Source: Streptomyces sp. NBC_01016
Lineage (GTDB): Bacteria > Actinomycetota > Actinomycetes > Streptomycetales > Streptomycetaceae
Length of the DNA stretch: 64,000 nucleotides
Assembly (NCBI RefSeq): GCF_026341035.1
Contig: NZ_JAPEOQ010000001.1
Coordinates: forward strand, 124,001-188,000
Reading direction: 5' to 3'
This document shows, one piece after another, positions 1-8,829 of the stretch (the stretch's first letter is position 1; every line of letters begins with the position of its first letter). The notes under the pieces were generated by a model. That model was not told the DNA's origin. It did not search any database and worked only from the letters and a program-made list of their open reading frames with translations. Made by a program: the position numbers and the translations under genes.

Positions 1-1261
1 TGAGCAGCATGGGGACGAGCTGCGCCATCCCTTCGTACGAGATGAGGGAGAGCCGGACGAGCGTGTTGGGAGCGGCGTACGTCAGCGCGAGCGCGACCGA
101 CCCGGCGACGACGACCACGACCTGCGACCCGGCCTTCTGCGCCCGCGACGAAGCCTCCGAAGCCCCCCGCCACCGTGGCACGAGGGACATCACACTGCTC
201 CCCCACATCGTCCCGATGACCAGCATGAACACGGCCATCGGCACGATCGACGACAGCGCCGCCGCGACCCCGACGATCCCCACGACCCACGCGGGAAGGG
301 AATCGACGACGAGCTTGAAGAGCGCGAGATTCGACTCGGCCCCGGTGAGCCCCGGAACGACGAACAGGGCCGCCATCCCGAGCAGCATCGGCACGAACAA
401 CAGCACGTTGTACGCGGGCAGCCACATGGCATTGCGCCGCAGCGCGTCGGCGTTCCGGGCGCCGAGATACCCGGCGACGGTGGTCGGGAAGATGACGACG
501 GTGAGGGCGTTCAGGAAGGTCGTGGTGGCGAACCACCCTTCCCCGTAAGGCGATCCACCACTCCCCGGCAACGTCAGCCAGGCGCTCTTCTCCTCAACGA
601 GCCGCCCGAGGAAGTCCCCGTACCCGTCGAAGTAATGAAGAGGTACGTAGATGGCGAGGAAGGCGAGCGTGACGATGACGAGGAGGTCCTTCAGGACGGA
701 CACCCAGGCGCTCCCCCGCAACCCGCTCACCACGACGAAGAGCGTGGTGACGGCAAAGCCGATGAAATAGGCCCAGTTGAGGCTGACGGCACCGTACGAG
801 ATCGTCGAGACGACGACGCCCATCCCGGTGATCTGCAACTGGATGTACGGGAGCAGGAACACGGTGACGAGAACGGCGACGCCGGCGCCGAGCCAGGGCC
901 TGCGGTACCGGTGGGCGACCATGTCGGTGATGCTCACGAGCCCGTGCTGCCGCGCGTAGGACCACAACAACGGCCCGACGACGTACCCGATGGCGTACCC
1001 GCAGGACATGTAAGCGACGACATACAGAACAGGGGCGCCGTAGTTGTACCCCCACCCGGCAGCACCCAGATAACTGAAACTGGTGTACCCCTCCCCCGCC
1101 ATCAGCACCCACACGAACACGGCCCCCAACGACCGCCCGCCCACGGACCACTCGGCGAGCCCGCCTCCGCCGCCCTTGCCGCGTACGGCGAGCAGCCCGA
1201 GAGCGACGGTGGCGACCATGAAGACGCCGAAGAGGGTGGTGGCGACGGCAGCGTTGCTCAT
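1..1261 (-). CDS. Sodium:solute symporter (SSS family), monocarboxylate-permease type, 3' end outside window
   Basis: The minus-strand frame runs open from an ATG at 1261 to the left window edge, giving about 420 residues of a family normally near 540. Reading the complement shows a very hydrophobic protein with many membrane segments, beginning MSNAAVATTLFGVFMVATVA. It has the SSS-type glycine-rich segments near the N-terminus (GGRSLGAVFVWVLMAGEGYT) and a YxGARNADALRRN loop. The start overlaps the stop of the upstream DUF3311 gene (ATGA), the usual pairing for MctP-like uptake permeases. The family couples Na+ or H+ to uptake of small organic acids such as lactate and pyruvate; the substrate here is inferred. 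The C-terminus lies outside the window. Confidence 0.88.
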   Translation of the reverse strand, partial: MSNAAVATTLFGVFMVATVALGLLAVRGKGGGGGLAEWSVGGRSLGAVFVWVLMAGEGYTSFSYLGAAGWGYNYGAPVLYVVAYMSCGYAIGYVVGPLLWSYARQHGLVSITDMVAHRYRRPWLGAGVAVLVTVFLLPYIQLQITGMGVVVSTISYGAVSLNWAYFIGFAVTTLFVVVSGLRGSAWVSVLKDLLVIVTLAFLAIYVPLHYFDGYGDFLGRLVEEKSAWLTLPGSGGSPYGEGWFATTTFLNALTVVIFPTTVAGYLGARNADALRRNAMWLPAYNVLLFVPMLLGMAALFVVPGLTGAESNLALFKLVVDSLPAWVVGIVGVAAALSSIVPMAVFMLVIGTMWGSSVMSLVPRWRGASEASSRAQKAGSQVVVVVAGSVALALTYAAPNTLVRLSLISYEGMAQLVPMLL

Positions 1262-1461
1262 GACAGGCCCCGCTTGAACCGCTGGTCGCCACGCCAGGTG
1301 AGCCAGACGGCGAACGGGGTGACGAGCGTGGCGCCCAGCAGCCACACGAACAGGAACGGCAGCCCGAACACGACGGGTTCGACGCGGTTCACGAAGGGCA
1401 GCGCGCCGATATAGAGCACGAAGGGGACGAGGAGCCAGAGCAGGTGGGGCCGTTTGATCAC
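1258..1461 (-). CDS. DUF3311 small membrane protein, partner of the symporter
   Basis: A 67-residue protein starting at GTG (1459-1461), with two hydrophobic stretches (LLWLLVPFVLYIGALPF and a second from about residue 33). This is the DUF3311 pattern. Such genes almost always sit directly upstream of an SSS permease, and here the stop overlaps the permease start by 4 nt, so the two are translationally coupled. It is probably a small accessory subunit of the transporter; that role is inferred from gene context. Confidence 0.85.
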   Translation of the reverse strand: MIKRPHLLWLLVPFVLYIGALPFVNRVEPVVFGLPFLFVWLLGATLVTPFAVWLTWRGDQRFKRGLS

Positions 1462-1511
1462 GAAACGGCAGCCTATCGGGGGCGTCGACGCCTATCGGGG
1501 ACGCATGGCGC

Positions 1512-2324
1512 CTACCGGGGGCTCATCCGGCTGAGCTTCCCCCACACCACGAGTCGGTACTTGGAGGTGAATTCGGGCGTACAGGTGGTGAGGGTGATGT
1601 AGTACCCGGGACTTTGGTACCCGACCCCCGGAACGACACCACTGCGCGGCACAGGATTGATCACGCCCCCATCACCGGCCGAGGTCTGGGCGAGCGTCTT
1701 GTCGACGACGTACGTGTACGAGGCGGTCTTCGTCTGAACGGTGAGGGTGTCACCGCGCCGCAGCCGGTTGATGTACCGGAACGGTTCCCCGTGCGTGTTC
1801 CGGTGCCCGGCGAGCGCGAAGTTCCCGGCGCCGCCGGGCTGGGCGGTGCCGGGATAGTGGCCCACGTAGCCGTGGTTGAGGACGGCGGACTTGCTGATGC
1901 CCTGGGCGACGGGGGCGCGGAGGCCGAGGCGGGGGATGCCGAGGATGGCGTAGGCCTGGTCCCAGTTCGGCTGGGGCGGCGCGGGCTTGGTGCGGTGGTC
2001 GTCCGGAGTGACGGAGGGATCGTCGCTCGGGGCGTCACTGGGGGTGTCACTGGGCTCGACGGCCCCGGCGGCGGGCTCGGTGCGATCGGTACTTCCGCCC
2101 GAGCCCTCCCCCCATTGCCGCTCAAGAGCCTGCACCTGCCGATCGGCACCGGCCCTGGCCTGCCGATTCGTCCACCACAACTGGTGCACGACGAGCAGCA
2201 GCACGACGAGCCCGAGGGTGACGGCGACCTCGGCACCGTTCCACAGAACGCGGCGGACGGCGGACCTGCGGTACCGCCCTTGGGCGACGACAGCAGGCCG
2301 CCTATCGGTACGCATACGTTGCAT
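1512..2324 (-). CDS. Class E sortase
   Basis: A 270-residue membrane-anchored transpeptidase. It has a cytoplasmic basic N-terminus, one transmembrane helix at about residues 30-50, a Pro/Asp/Thr-rich linker and a C-terminal sortase fold. The catalytic triad is visible: H174 (LAGHRNTHG), C248 (TLTTCTPEF) and R257 (KYRLVVWG). Class E sortases of Streptomyces attach chaplins and other proteins with LAxTG-type signals to peptidoglycan. No LAxTG substrate gene is adjacent, so it is a housekeeping or orphan enzyme here. Two starts nine bases apart (ATG at 2324 and 2315) lie in a short direct repeat and neither has a strong Shine-Dalgarno sequence; 2324 was chosen for length. Confidence 0.88.
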   Translation of the reverse strand: MQRMRTDRRPAVVAQGRYRRSAVRRVLWNGAEVAVTLGLVVLLLVVHQLWWTNRQARAGADRQVQALERQWGEGSGGSTDRTEPAAGAVEPSDTPSDAPSDDPSVTPDDHRTKPAPPQPNWDQAYAILGIPRLGLRAPVAQGISKSAVLNHGYVGHYPGTAQPGGAGNFALAGHRNTHGEPFRYINRLRRGDTLTVQTKTASYTYVVDKTLAQTSAGDGGVINPVPRSGVVPGVGYQSPGYYITLTTCTPEFTSKYRLVVWGKLSRMSPR

Positions 2325-2516
2325 ACGTTGCAGCAGCACGCGCGCAAGATAGATCGCGGGGCGCGAAGTCGCCAGGGGTAGGGCGGGGGCTGTGGGTGTG
2401 CAAGCCCCGATCCGACGGGAGCCGCGGGCGGAAACCGCAGGCGCTCGGAACCCATGGGTGCGCGAGACCCGATCGCGCGGGTCCCCGGCCAGGGATCCAG
2501 CAGTACGGTGTCCCCC

Positions 2517-3563
2517 ATGCGCCCCGACACCCCTGCCACGCCCGCCGAGACCGACCGTGCGAACCATGTCGCGGAAGCCGAGCGCCTGGAGCGCACGGCG
2601 GCGATGTACCCGGAGGACGCGGAGCACCTGCTCCTCCAGGCCGCGGCCCACTACGAACTGGCCGAGGCCCGCGACCGCGCGACGGCCCTCTACGACGGCC
2701 TGCTGTCCGCCGAGTCCCCCCAGTCCCCCGCCCTGATCCGCGCACTCAAGGCAGCGAACCTCTGGGAGTACGGCCACGAGGCCGAGGCCCAGGCGATCAT
2801 CGCGGGAATCCGCACGGCGGCGCCGCGCGACCCGGCGCCCTGGGTGATCGTGGCGGAATCCCTCGAGGCCCACGACGAACTCGAGCAGGCCCATGAGACG
2901 TTCACGGAGGCCCTCGACCTCCTGATCCCGGAGCCGGAACGTTCCGGGGGCGGCCCGGGCATCCCCCTGGCAAAGCACACCCTCCTCCTCGGCCGCCACC
3001 GGGTCCGCCGCCTGCTCGCGGTCGACCACGACTCGTGGGACACCCTCGCGGACGAGGTCAACCGCACCTCGGTCTCCCTGGACGAACTCCACGACCCGAA
3101 GCGCGTCTGGGCCCTCGGCTCGGAGAACCCGGCGGAACTCCAGGCCGAAATCTCCCGCATCCGGGCGGAGTTGGGCTCGTACAGGGAGGCCCTGTCGCGC
3201 CCCTTCCCGGTGGCGGTCCTGCACTGGCCGTCCCCGGAATACACGGAACTCCTGTCGGCGTACCCGACCCTGTCCTCCGAATACCCGTCGTACGAGGCCC
3301 ACTTGTCGTCGACGGAGGCTTCCCTGAGGGAACTGACAACATCGGGCACGGCCAACGTCGGCATCGTCACGGGCACAGTCCCCTCCTACGAGGCCTTCGC
3401 AGCATCAGAGGGCTCATCCCCAGAGGACGTCTCGCTCCTCCCGCAGTACGCAACGACCCTGGCGGCCCGGGGCCGCGCGGTGGCGTGGCCGCCGGCGGGT
3501 GGGGCGGGGTGTTGGTGTGGGTCGGGGACGGCGTATGCGTCGTGCCACGGGGCCGGAGCGTAA
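2517..3563 (+). CDS. Helical-repeat protein with C-terminal SEC-C zinc motif
   Basis: A 348-residue soluble protein. The N-terminal half is alpha-helical with TPR-like spacing (AEAERLERTAAMYPEDAEH, then AAHYELAEARDRATALYDGL). The last residues form a SEC-C metal-binding motif, CWCGSGTAYASCHG (CxCx8CH), as at the SecA C-terminus. The biochemical role is unknown; SEC-C tails bind zinc and often mediate ribosome or protein contacts. The ATG at 2517 is preferred over an in-frame upstream ATG at 2454 because homologous-looking sequence begins there. It is divergent from the sortase gene, with a shared promoter region of about 190 bp. Confidence 0.8.
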   Translation: MRPDTPATPAETDRANHVAEAERLERTAAMYPEDAEHLLLQAAAHYELAEARDRATALYDGLLSAESPQSPALIRALKAANLWEYGHEAEAQAIIAGIRTAAPRDPAPWVIVAESLEAHDELEQAHETFTEALDLLIPEPERSGGGPGIPLAKHTLLLGRHRVRRLLAVDHDSWDTLADEVNRTSVSLDELHDPKRVWALGSENPAELQAEISRIRAELGSYREALSRPFPVAVLHWPSPEYTELLSAYPTLSSEYPSYEAHLSSTEASLRELTTSGTANVGIVTGTVPSYEAFAASEGSSPEDVSLLPQYATTLAARGRAVAWPPAGGAGCWCGSGTAYASCHGAGA

Positions 3564-3587
3564 AGCCCGCGGCGCTGGGCTGTGGGG

Positions 3588-4520
3588 CTAGAGCCCTTGG
3601 CTCCTGTCAGCCCAGCGCGATCGGTGCTGCTTCAAGAAGGCCACGCCTATGCGGTGTCGAGGCCTCTCGACATAAAGCCTCCCCACCACTTGCCGGGTAA
3701 AGCCGTCGACGATGTCCAAGTCGTCGGTGATCAGTAGCGCCCCGTTATCGAACCTAACGTGGCAGTTCGGGCAAAGGCAGAGGATGTTGGAAGCCACATC
3801 GGGGCCATGATGCGGTTCACCTAGAGCCTGTATATGAGCCCCTTCGCTATACCGCTCCCCATCCACTCCCACGACCACAGGAACTCGACACACCTGGCAA
3901 GTATTGGCGTAGATCGACTTGACCTTGCGTGATGCCCTGGTGTTGCGGACTCGCCGCTGGGATGTGACGTAGCGAGCCGTCGCCCGCTCAAGCTCCGTCA
4001 TGTCGGGGTCCAGCTCGACTTCCACGTCCCCTGGAACACTTTCGCCAAGATCCCTGACAAGCCGAAATTGCCACATCAGGTGACCCCGCGCAGTCTGCGT
4101 GCACCAGTGGCCCTCTACGCGATAGAGCCCCGCATATCGATAACCACCCCTGGCTTTACCGCTGCGAATATCCAAGCCGCGAACGTAACGTACGGGGAGT
4201 CCTTCGTTCTGATTGAGGACTAGCCCGGCATTGCACCCATCGAGTCGCTGATCCGTGGTTATGTGCCCATCCTTATCTGGGTCTCCCCCCATCGCCGTGT
4301 AGATCACGACATCCCCTTCATCACTATCTGCCGCATATCCACCGCTTGCGACGATTGAGTCCACGCCCTCGCGTGCCGTGCCGGATATGCCTCGCCCGCG
4401 GAAGCGATGGACGCCAGCAGCGTGCAGCTCGGTGTGTCCCTTGAACCACTGGCCAGGACTCACCTCCGGCGGAGGGCCGAAGTAGATGCTTTTGGAGGGT
4501 TGGCGTGAAGAAGTAGGCAT
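3588..4520 (-). CDS. SRA-HNH modification-dependent (type IV) restriction endonuclease
   Basis: A 310-residue protein (349 if translated from GTG at 4637). The N-terminal half is an SRA/YDG domain, with AGVHRFRGRGISG, YTAMGGDPD from Y74, the N-A-G-L segment, GLPVRYVRG, and YRYAGLYRV in place of the family's YDGLYxV. The C-terminal half is an HNH nuclease with a CxxC knuckle, EGAHIQ (H229), SNILCLCPNCH and RFDNG. SRA domains flip and bind 5-methyl- or 5-hydroxymethylcytosine, and SRA-HNH fusions such as TagI cut modified DNA. The inferred job is to restrict methylated incoming DNA. The ATG at 4520 is preferred because codons between 4520 and 4637 lack the GC3 bias of the gene. It is divergent from the SauUSI-like gene. 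Confidence 0.85.
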   Translation of the reverse strand: MPTSSRQPSKSIYFGPPPEVSPGQWFKGHTELHAAGVHRFRGRGISGTAREGVDSIVASGGYAADSDEGDVVIYTAMGGDPDKDGHITTDQRLDGCNAGLVLNQNEGLPVRYVRGLDIRSGKARGGYRYAGLYRVEGHWCTQTARGHLMWQFRLVRDLGESVPGDVEVELDPDMTELERATARYVTSQRRVRNTRASRKVKSIYANTCQVCRVPVVVGVDGERYSEGAHIQALGEPHHGPDVASNILCLCPNCHVRFDNGALLITDDLDIVDGFTRQVVGRLYVERPRHRIGVAFLKQHRSRWADRSQGL

Positions 4521-4714
4521 GCCGGCACTCTGACAAGTTGCAGCATGCACTTCAGCTACTTCGAGCTCAATTTGGCTACAGTCGATCACTTCAGGGCCGA
4601 AAACAGTCGTTGACTGCCAGGGCATTCCTTGCATCACCTATCCCGTGACTGTCAGTGGCTCTTGCTAGAACTGAGTCACAACGGATCTGCGATCGAGAAC
4701 ACCCAGGGGGACCG

Positions 4715-7700
4715 ATGGCCAAGTCACACCAGCCCGAACCGCTCGAGCCAGGAGTACACGAGAGGCTCATCACCCGAGCTCTTCGGGGTGACATGACGCG
4801 GCTCGAGGCTGCGGGCTGGAAAGCCATCGAAGGAGAAGTGACCGCAGAGTCAACTCCGCACGTCCTGGCACATCATCTCGGCGAGACAATTGGCCGGCGC
4901 CTCCAACAACTGCCACACAACCAGCAAGTCGCAGCAGCCAACACGATCATGGCTGCCTTGGAATCGGCAGCCCCCTCGGACGACTCATATGCAGACACGC
5001 AACTGATTGAGGACGGCCCTCATCAGCTGCTCGCCCTCGCAGAGCAAGAGGCGCCCGGGGTCTACGCGATCCGCCCGCTGACACCGCTCTCTGAAACGGC
5101 CCTCATCACGAACTCGCCCGAAGACCCCAGCCTCGGAGCGGAGCTCAGAGCTGAACTAGCCGTGGCCGATCGCATCGACCTGCTCTGCGCGTTCGTGAAG
5201 TGGTACGGCATCCGAGTCCTGGAAGGGGCCCTGCGCGAGGCCGCCGATCGCGGGGTTCCCATTCGCGTCGTCACCACGACGTACATGGGCGCCACCGACC
5301 GCCACGCCTTGGACCGGCTCGTTCGCGACTTCGGTGCTGAGGTGAAGGTCAACTACGAGACGCGGTCCACGCGGCTGCACGCCAAGGCCTGGCTGTTCCG
5401 CCGCAACAGTGGATTCGACACCGCCTACGTCGGCAGCTCGAACCTCTCCAAAGCCGCCCTGCTCGACGGGCTTGAGTGGAACGTTCGGCTGTCGTCGGTA
5501 GCCACACCCGCCGTCTTGAAGAAGTTCGAGGCGAGCTTCGACTCGTACTGGAACGACATCTCCTTCGAGACCTACGACCCCGATCGTGATGCCGCCAAGT
5601 TGGACGAAGCGCTAGGAGTGGCTGGCGGCTCAACGTCTGGCGATGACCTCAAGATCAGCCTGTCCGGTCTTGAGGTCCGGCCCTATCCGCATCAGGCCGA
5701 CATGCTGGAGCGCCTTCATGTCGAGCGCGAAGTGCGCGGTCATGACCAGAACTTGCTGGTAGCGGCCACAGGGACAGGGAAGACCGTCATGGCCGCCCTG
5801 GACTTCCGCAATCTGCACCAACAGTGGGGCGGCAAGGAGTACCCGCGGCTCCTCTTTATCGCGCACCGCAAGGAGATCCTGAAGCAGTCGCTGCGCAAGT
5901 ACCGAGAGGTACTCGACGACGCATCGTTCGGCGAGCTGCTCTTCAGTGGCGAACTCCCCCGCGACTGGAAGCACGTCTTCGCCAGCGTCCAGTCCCTCAC
6001 TGACCAACGGCTCGACCAGTTCAGCCCCGAGCACTTCGACATCATCGTCGTCGACGAGTTCCATCACGCCACGGCGACCACGTATCGCCGCGTACTCAAC
6101 CACTTCAAGCCCAAGCAACTTCTCGGACTCACCGCCACCCCGGAGCGGGCGGATGGACTCAACGTGCAGAGCGAGTTCTTCGGCGGTCGCATCGCCGCCG
6201 AAATGCGACTCTGGGAAGCCCTCGACAACGACCTTCTCTGTCCGTTCCACTACTTCGGTGTCCCTGATGGAACCGATCTGACCCGCCTCAACTGGCGTTC
6301 CGGAACGTATGACCAGAGCCAGCTCGGCGACCTCTTCTCGGCTGACCACGCCCGCGCCCGCATCGTCATCAAGCAAGTCCGGGACAAAGTGTCCGACCCC
6401 GGGAGTATGCGGGCGCTCGGCTTCTGCGTCTCTCGCAAGCACGCTCACTTCATGGCCAAGTGCTTCCAAGAGGCCGGCTTCCAGGCCAAGGCACTGGACA
6501 GCGAGTCGAGGCCCGAGGTCCGGGAGCAGGCTCTAGACGACCTCAAGTCGGGGAAGATCCAAGTCCTGTTCTCCGTCGACCTCTTCAATGAGGGTCTGGA
6601 CATTCCTGACGTCGATACGTTGTTGCTCTTGCGCCCGACGAGCAGCGCCACCGTGTTCCTCCAGCAGCTCGGCCGTGGTCTGCGCCGCACGCCCAACAAG
6701 CCGGTTCTGACGGTCTTGGACTTCATCGGACAGCACCGCGCCGAGTTCCGCTTCGAGGAGCAGTTCCGCGCGATGACGAACCTGTCGCGTAACCGCCTCC
6801 TTGAGCACGCCGAGCACGACTTCCCACAGTTGCCCTCTGGCTGCCAGATCATCCTGGAGGGTAAGTCCAAGGACCTGGTGCTGGACAACATCCGCACGCA
6901 GATCAAGGCAACAGTTCAGACCCTGGCTAAGGAGGTCAGCGCTTACAACACTCCGCGACTCGCTGACTACTTGAGGGAGAGTCGCCGCGAGATCAAGGAG
7001 TTGTACAAGTCCAGCAACTCGTGGACCACTGTCCTACGCCGAGCTGGTCTCGCCGATACGTCCGAACAGCCTGGGGAGAGCGACCTGTTGAAGCGCGTCC
7101 ACGCGTTCCTTCACGTCGACGACCCAGAACGTGCGGCGGCCTACAAGCGCCTCCTGAGCGACGATGCGCCGGCCTACGAAGATCTGAACGCGACGGACAA
7201 GACGTTCGCACGCATGCTGTTCTTCAACCTCTGGGACAAGGCCGGTGGCTTTGACTCCTACGAAGAAGGCCTCGCATCGCTGCGCGGGCAGACAGCACTC
7301 CGCGATGAGTTGCGCCAGGTACTCGACTACGTGATGGACGAGGCCGACCACTTCCCCATCCCGCTGGAAGGCCCACACGCGCATCTGCCCCTGAAGATCC
7401 ACAGCGCATACAACCGCTCGGAAATCCTGGCTGCCCTCGGCGTGGCCCGGTTCGGTGGCCAGATGCCCGGATCGTTCGCCCAGGGCGTCCTGTGGGATGA
7501 GGCCAACCAGACAGATTCGCTCCTGATCACCCTCGAAAAGAACGAGAAGGACTTCTCTCCCACCGTCCGCTACAAGGACTACGCCCTAAGCCCAAGCCTC
7601 TTCCACTGGGAGTCGCAGAACGCTACCGCAGACATCTCCCGTACCGGACTGCGCTACCAGCAGCACGCCGAACGCGGAAGCCACATCCTCCTTTTCATGC

Positions 7701-7861
7701 GGCGCTACAAAGACACCGACACCGGCAAGGCTCAGCCGTGGATGCTGCTCGGCCCGGCCACGTACGACTCCCACACCGGAAGCAAGCCCATGTCCATCAC
7801 ATGGCGCCTCCACCATGAGCTTCCTGCGGACGTGTGGACATACGCGTCGGCCGTCGCCTAG
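4715..7861 (+). CDS. PLD-SF2 helicase-DUF3427 protein, SauUSI-like type IV restriction enzyme
   Basis: A 1048-residue protein. The N-terminal half contains a single phospholipase-D nuclease half-site (HAKAWLF near residue 224, then GSSNLS). A superfamily 2 helicase core follows, with Walker A ATGTGKT near 350, DEFHHA near 445, LGLTATPERADG, and motif VI QQLGRGLRR near 650. The C-terminus is DUF3427, ending in the family signature around SKPMSITWRLHHELPAD. This order matches SauUSI of Staphylococcus aureus, an ATP-dependent enzyme that cleaves 5mC/5hmC DNA, in which the C-terminal region reads the modified base. The ATG at 4715 follows AGGGGG at 4705-4710; an earlier in-frame ATG at 4655 lacks one. 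The pairing with SRA-HNH suggests a joint anti-methylated-DNA island. Confidence 0.87.
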   Translation: MAKSHQPEPLEPGVHERLITRALRGDMTRLEAAGWKAIEGEVTAESTPHVLAHHLGETIGRRLQQLPHNQQVAAANTIMAALESAAPSDDSYADTQLIEDGPHQLLALAEQEAPGVYAIRPLTPLSETALITNSPEDPSLGAELRAELAVADRIDLLCAFVKWYGIRVLEGALREAADRGVPIRVVTTTYMGATDRHALDRLVRDFGAEVKVNYETRSTRLHAKAWLFRRNSGFDTAYVGSSNLSKAALLDGLEWNVRLSSVATPAVLKKFEASFDSYWNDISFETYDPDRDAAKLDEALGVAGGSTSGDDLKISLSGLEVRPYPHQADMLERLHVEREVRGHDQNLLVAATGTGKTVMAALDFRNLHQQWGGKEYPRLLFIAHRKEILKQSLRKYREVLDDASFGELLFSGELPRDWKHVFASVQSLTDQRLDQFSPEHFDIIVVDEFHHATATTYRRVLNHFKPKQLLGLTATPERADGLNVQSEFFGGRIAAEMRLWEALDNDLLCPFHYFGVPDGTDLTRLNWRSGTYDQSQLGDLFSADHARARIVIKQVRDKVSDPGSMRALGFCVSRKHAHFMAKCFQEAGFQAKALDSESRPEVREQALDDLKSGKIQVLFSVDLFNEGLDIPDVDTLLLLRPTSSATVFLQQLGRGLRRTPNKPVLTVLDFIGQHRAEFRFEEQFRAMTNLSRNRLLEHAEHDFPQLPSGCQIILEGKSKDLVLDNIRTQIKATVQTLAKEVSAYNTPRLADYLRESRREIKELYKSSNSWTTVLRRAGLADTSEQPGESDLLKRVHAFLHVDDPERAAAYKRLLSDDAPAYEDLNATDKTFARMLFFNLWDKAGGFDSYEEGLASLRGQTALRDELRQVLDYVMDEADHFPIPLEGPHAHLPLKIHSAYNRSEILAALGVARFGGQMPGSFAQGVLWDEANQTDSLLITLEKNEKDFSPTVRYKDYALSPSLFHWESQNATADISRTGLRYQQHAERGSHILLFMRRYKDTDTGKAQPWMLLGPATYDSHTGSKPMSITWRLHHELPADVWTYASAVA

Positions 7862-7904
7862 GGGGCGAATCAACTTCCGCCTCCTCTCGGCGCGAACAGC
7901 CGTC

Positions 7905-7948
7905 CGTAGTAGATGAGTTGGCACAGAGGCCCCAACTCATCCACTACG
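7905..7948. terminator. Imperfect 17-bp inverted repeat, bidirectional terminator
   Basis: Arms at 7905-7921 and 7932-7948 pair over 17 bases with one mismatch (a G-U pair in RNA) around a 10-nt loop. The structure lies just after the helicase stop and overlaps the stop codon of the convergent ATPase gene, so it probably ends both transcripts. There is no clear U-tract, which is common in Streptomyces. Confidence 0.6.
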
Positions 7949-8602
7949 CGTGCGCAGCTCGCTCTCGCAGCGAAGCTCGGCGCTCTCCACCACCTCATCT
8001 ACGTCGAACCCATGGGCGTCCGCCCAGCACAGCATGTCGGCGATGACCTCGATCGCCGTCGTCTTTCCGACGGGAGCGTCGACGCGCGCCACGTCGCCGC
8101 TGGCGCCCGACCGCAAGAGCACCACCTGCTCGTACAACCCGAGCAGCGCCTCCGCCCGATCAACGCTCGCGTGCACCACATGACCTTCCGGATCTTCGAG
8201 CCCAGTGGCCAGTTCGCACCAGACGACCTTTCGGTCAGCCTTGAGGAGCACGCCCCAGCGATCCGTCACCGCGTCGACGAGTCGCATGCCCCGGCCAGTC
8301 TCCGAATCAAGCGCCCCGGCCAGTAGCGTCGGAAGCGCCCTCAAATCCGGGTCCAGCACCTCGATGCGTAGGAACGTGCCGCTCATCGAGAGCGTCAGCT
8401 CTGTAGGCGTACCAAGGCCCACGTGCCTGATGACGTTCGCCACCATTTCGGTCACGCATAGCTCGACAGCTTCATCCAGGTGATTCAGGCCCCACAGCCT
8501 CAGGTGCATCCGCGCGATGCGCCGCAAGGCCGCCAGCTCCTCAGGCTCGGCCGCGAAGGCCAGACTCCAGGGCTTGCGGAGCATGCAGTGTTGCTGGATC
8601 AC
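7937..8602 (-). CDS. ATP-binding protein, anti-sigma-factor-like HATPase (regulator trio member)
   Basis: A 221-residue protein. The first ~130 residues are a GHKL/HATPase_c fold like SpoIIAB/RsbW: EAVELCVTEMVANVIRHVG (N-box), a degenerate G1 region (EVLDPD) and SETGRGMRLVDAVTDRWGV (G2 box). The C-terminal ~80 residues are not recognised. Small ATPases of this type occur next to DUF5753 HTH and DUF397 genes throughout Streptomyces (whiJ and abaA families), where they tune development and antibiotic production. The GTG at 8602 is chosen because GGAGAGGGAG lies 5 nt upstream; ATG at 8584 is the alternative. Divergent from the HTH gene at 8830. Confidence 0.8.
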   Translation of the reverse strand: MIQQHCMLRKPWSLAFAAEPEELAALRRIARMHLRLWGLNHLDEAVELCVTEMVANVIRHVGLGTPTELTLSMSGTFLRIEVLDPDLRALPTLLAGALDSETGRGMRLVDAVTDRWGVLLKADRKVVWCELATGLEDPEGHVVHASVDRAEALLGLYEQVVLLRSGASGDVARVDAPVGKTTAIEVIADMLCWADAHGFDVDEVVESAELRCESELRTRSG

Positions 8603-8829
8603 GAGCACTCCCTCTCCATTGAGGTTCACGACCGCTGGACCGCCCATGCATCAACTGCGGTCAGCAGCACGCGCGTTCATCGATCTCGCCACGCTTCCAA
8701 CCGCACTACCAGAGTGGCGCCAGAGCATCCCTTCTTGCAATTTGCAGAACGGGATTCCCACCTTCGAGTGATTGGCAAGCACGGGGCTTGGCGCGGAGAC
8801 TGAGCCTCGCTAGCGAGGAGGGTGTCTAG

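Noticed and set aside
4715..7861. DISARM-type defence system (PLD plus helicase)
   Set aside because: DISARM encodes PLD (DrmC) and helicase (DrmA) separately with a methyltransferase and DUF1998 protein. Here the domains are fused with DUF3427 and no such genes are near.
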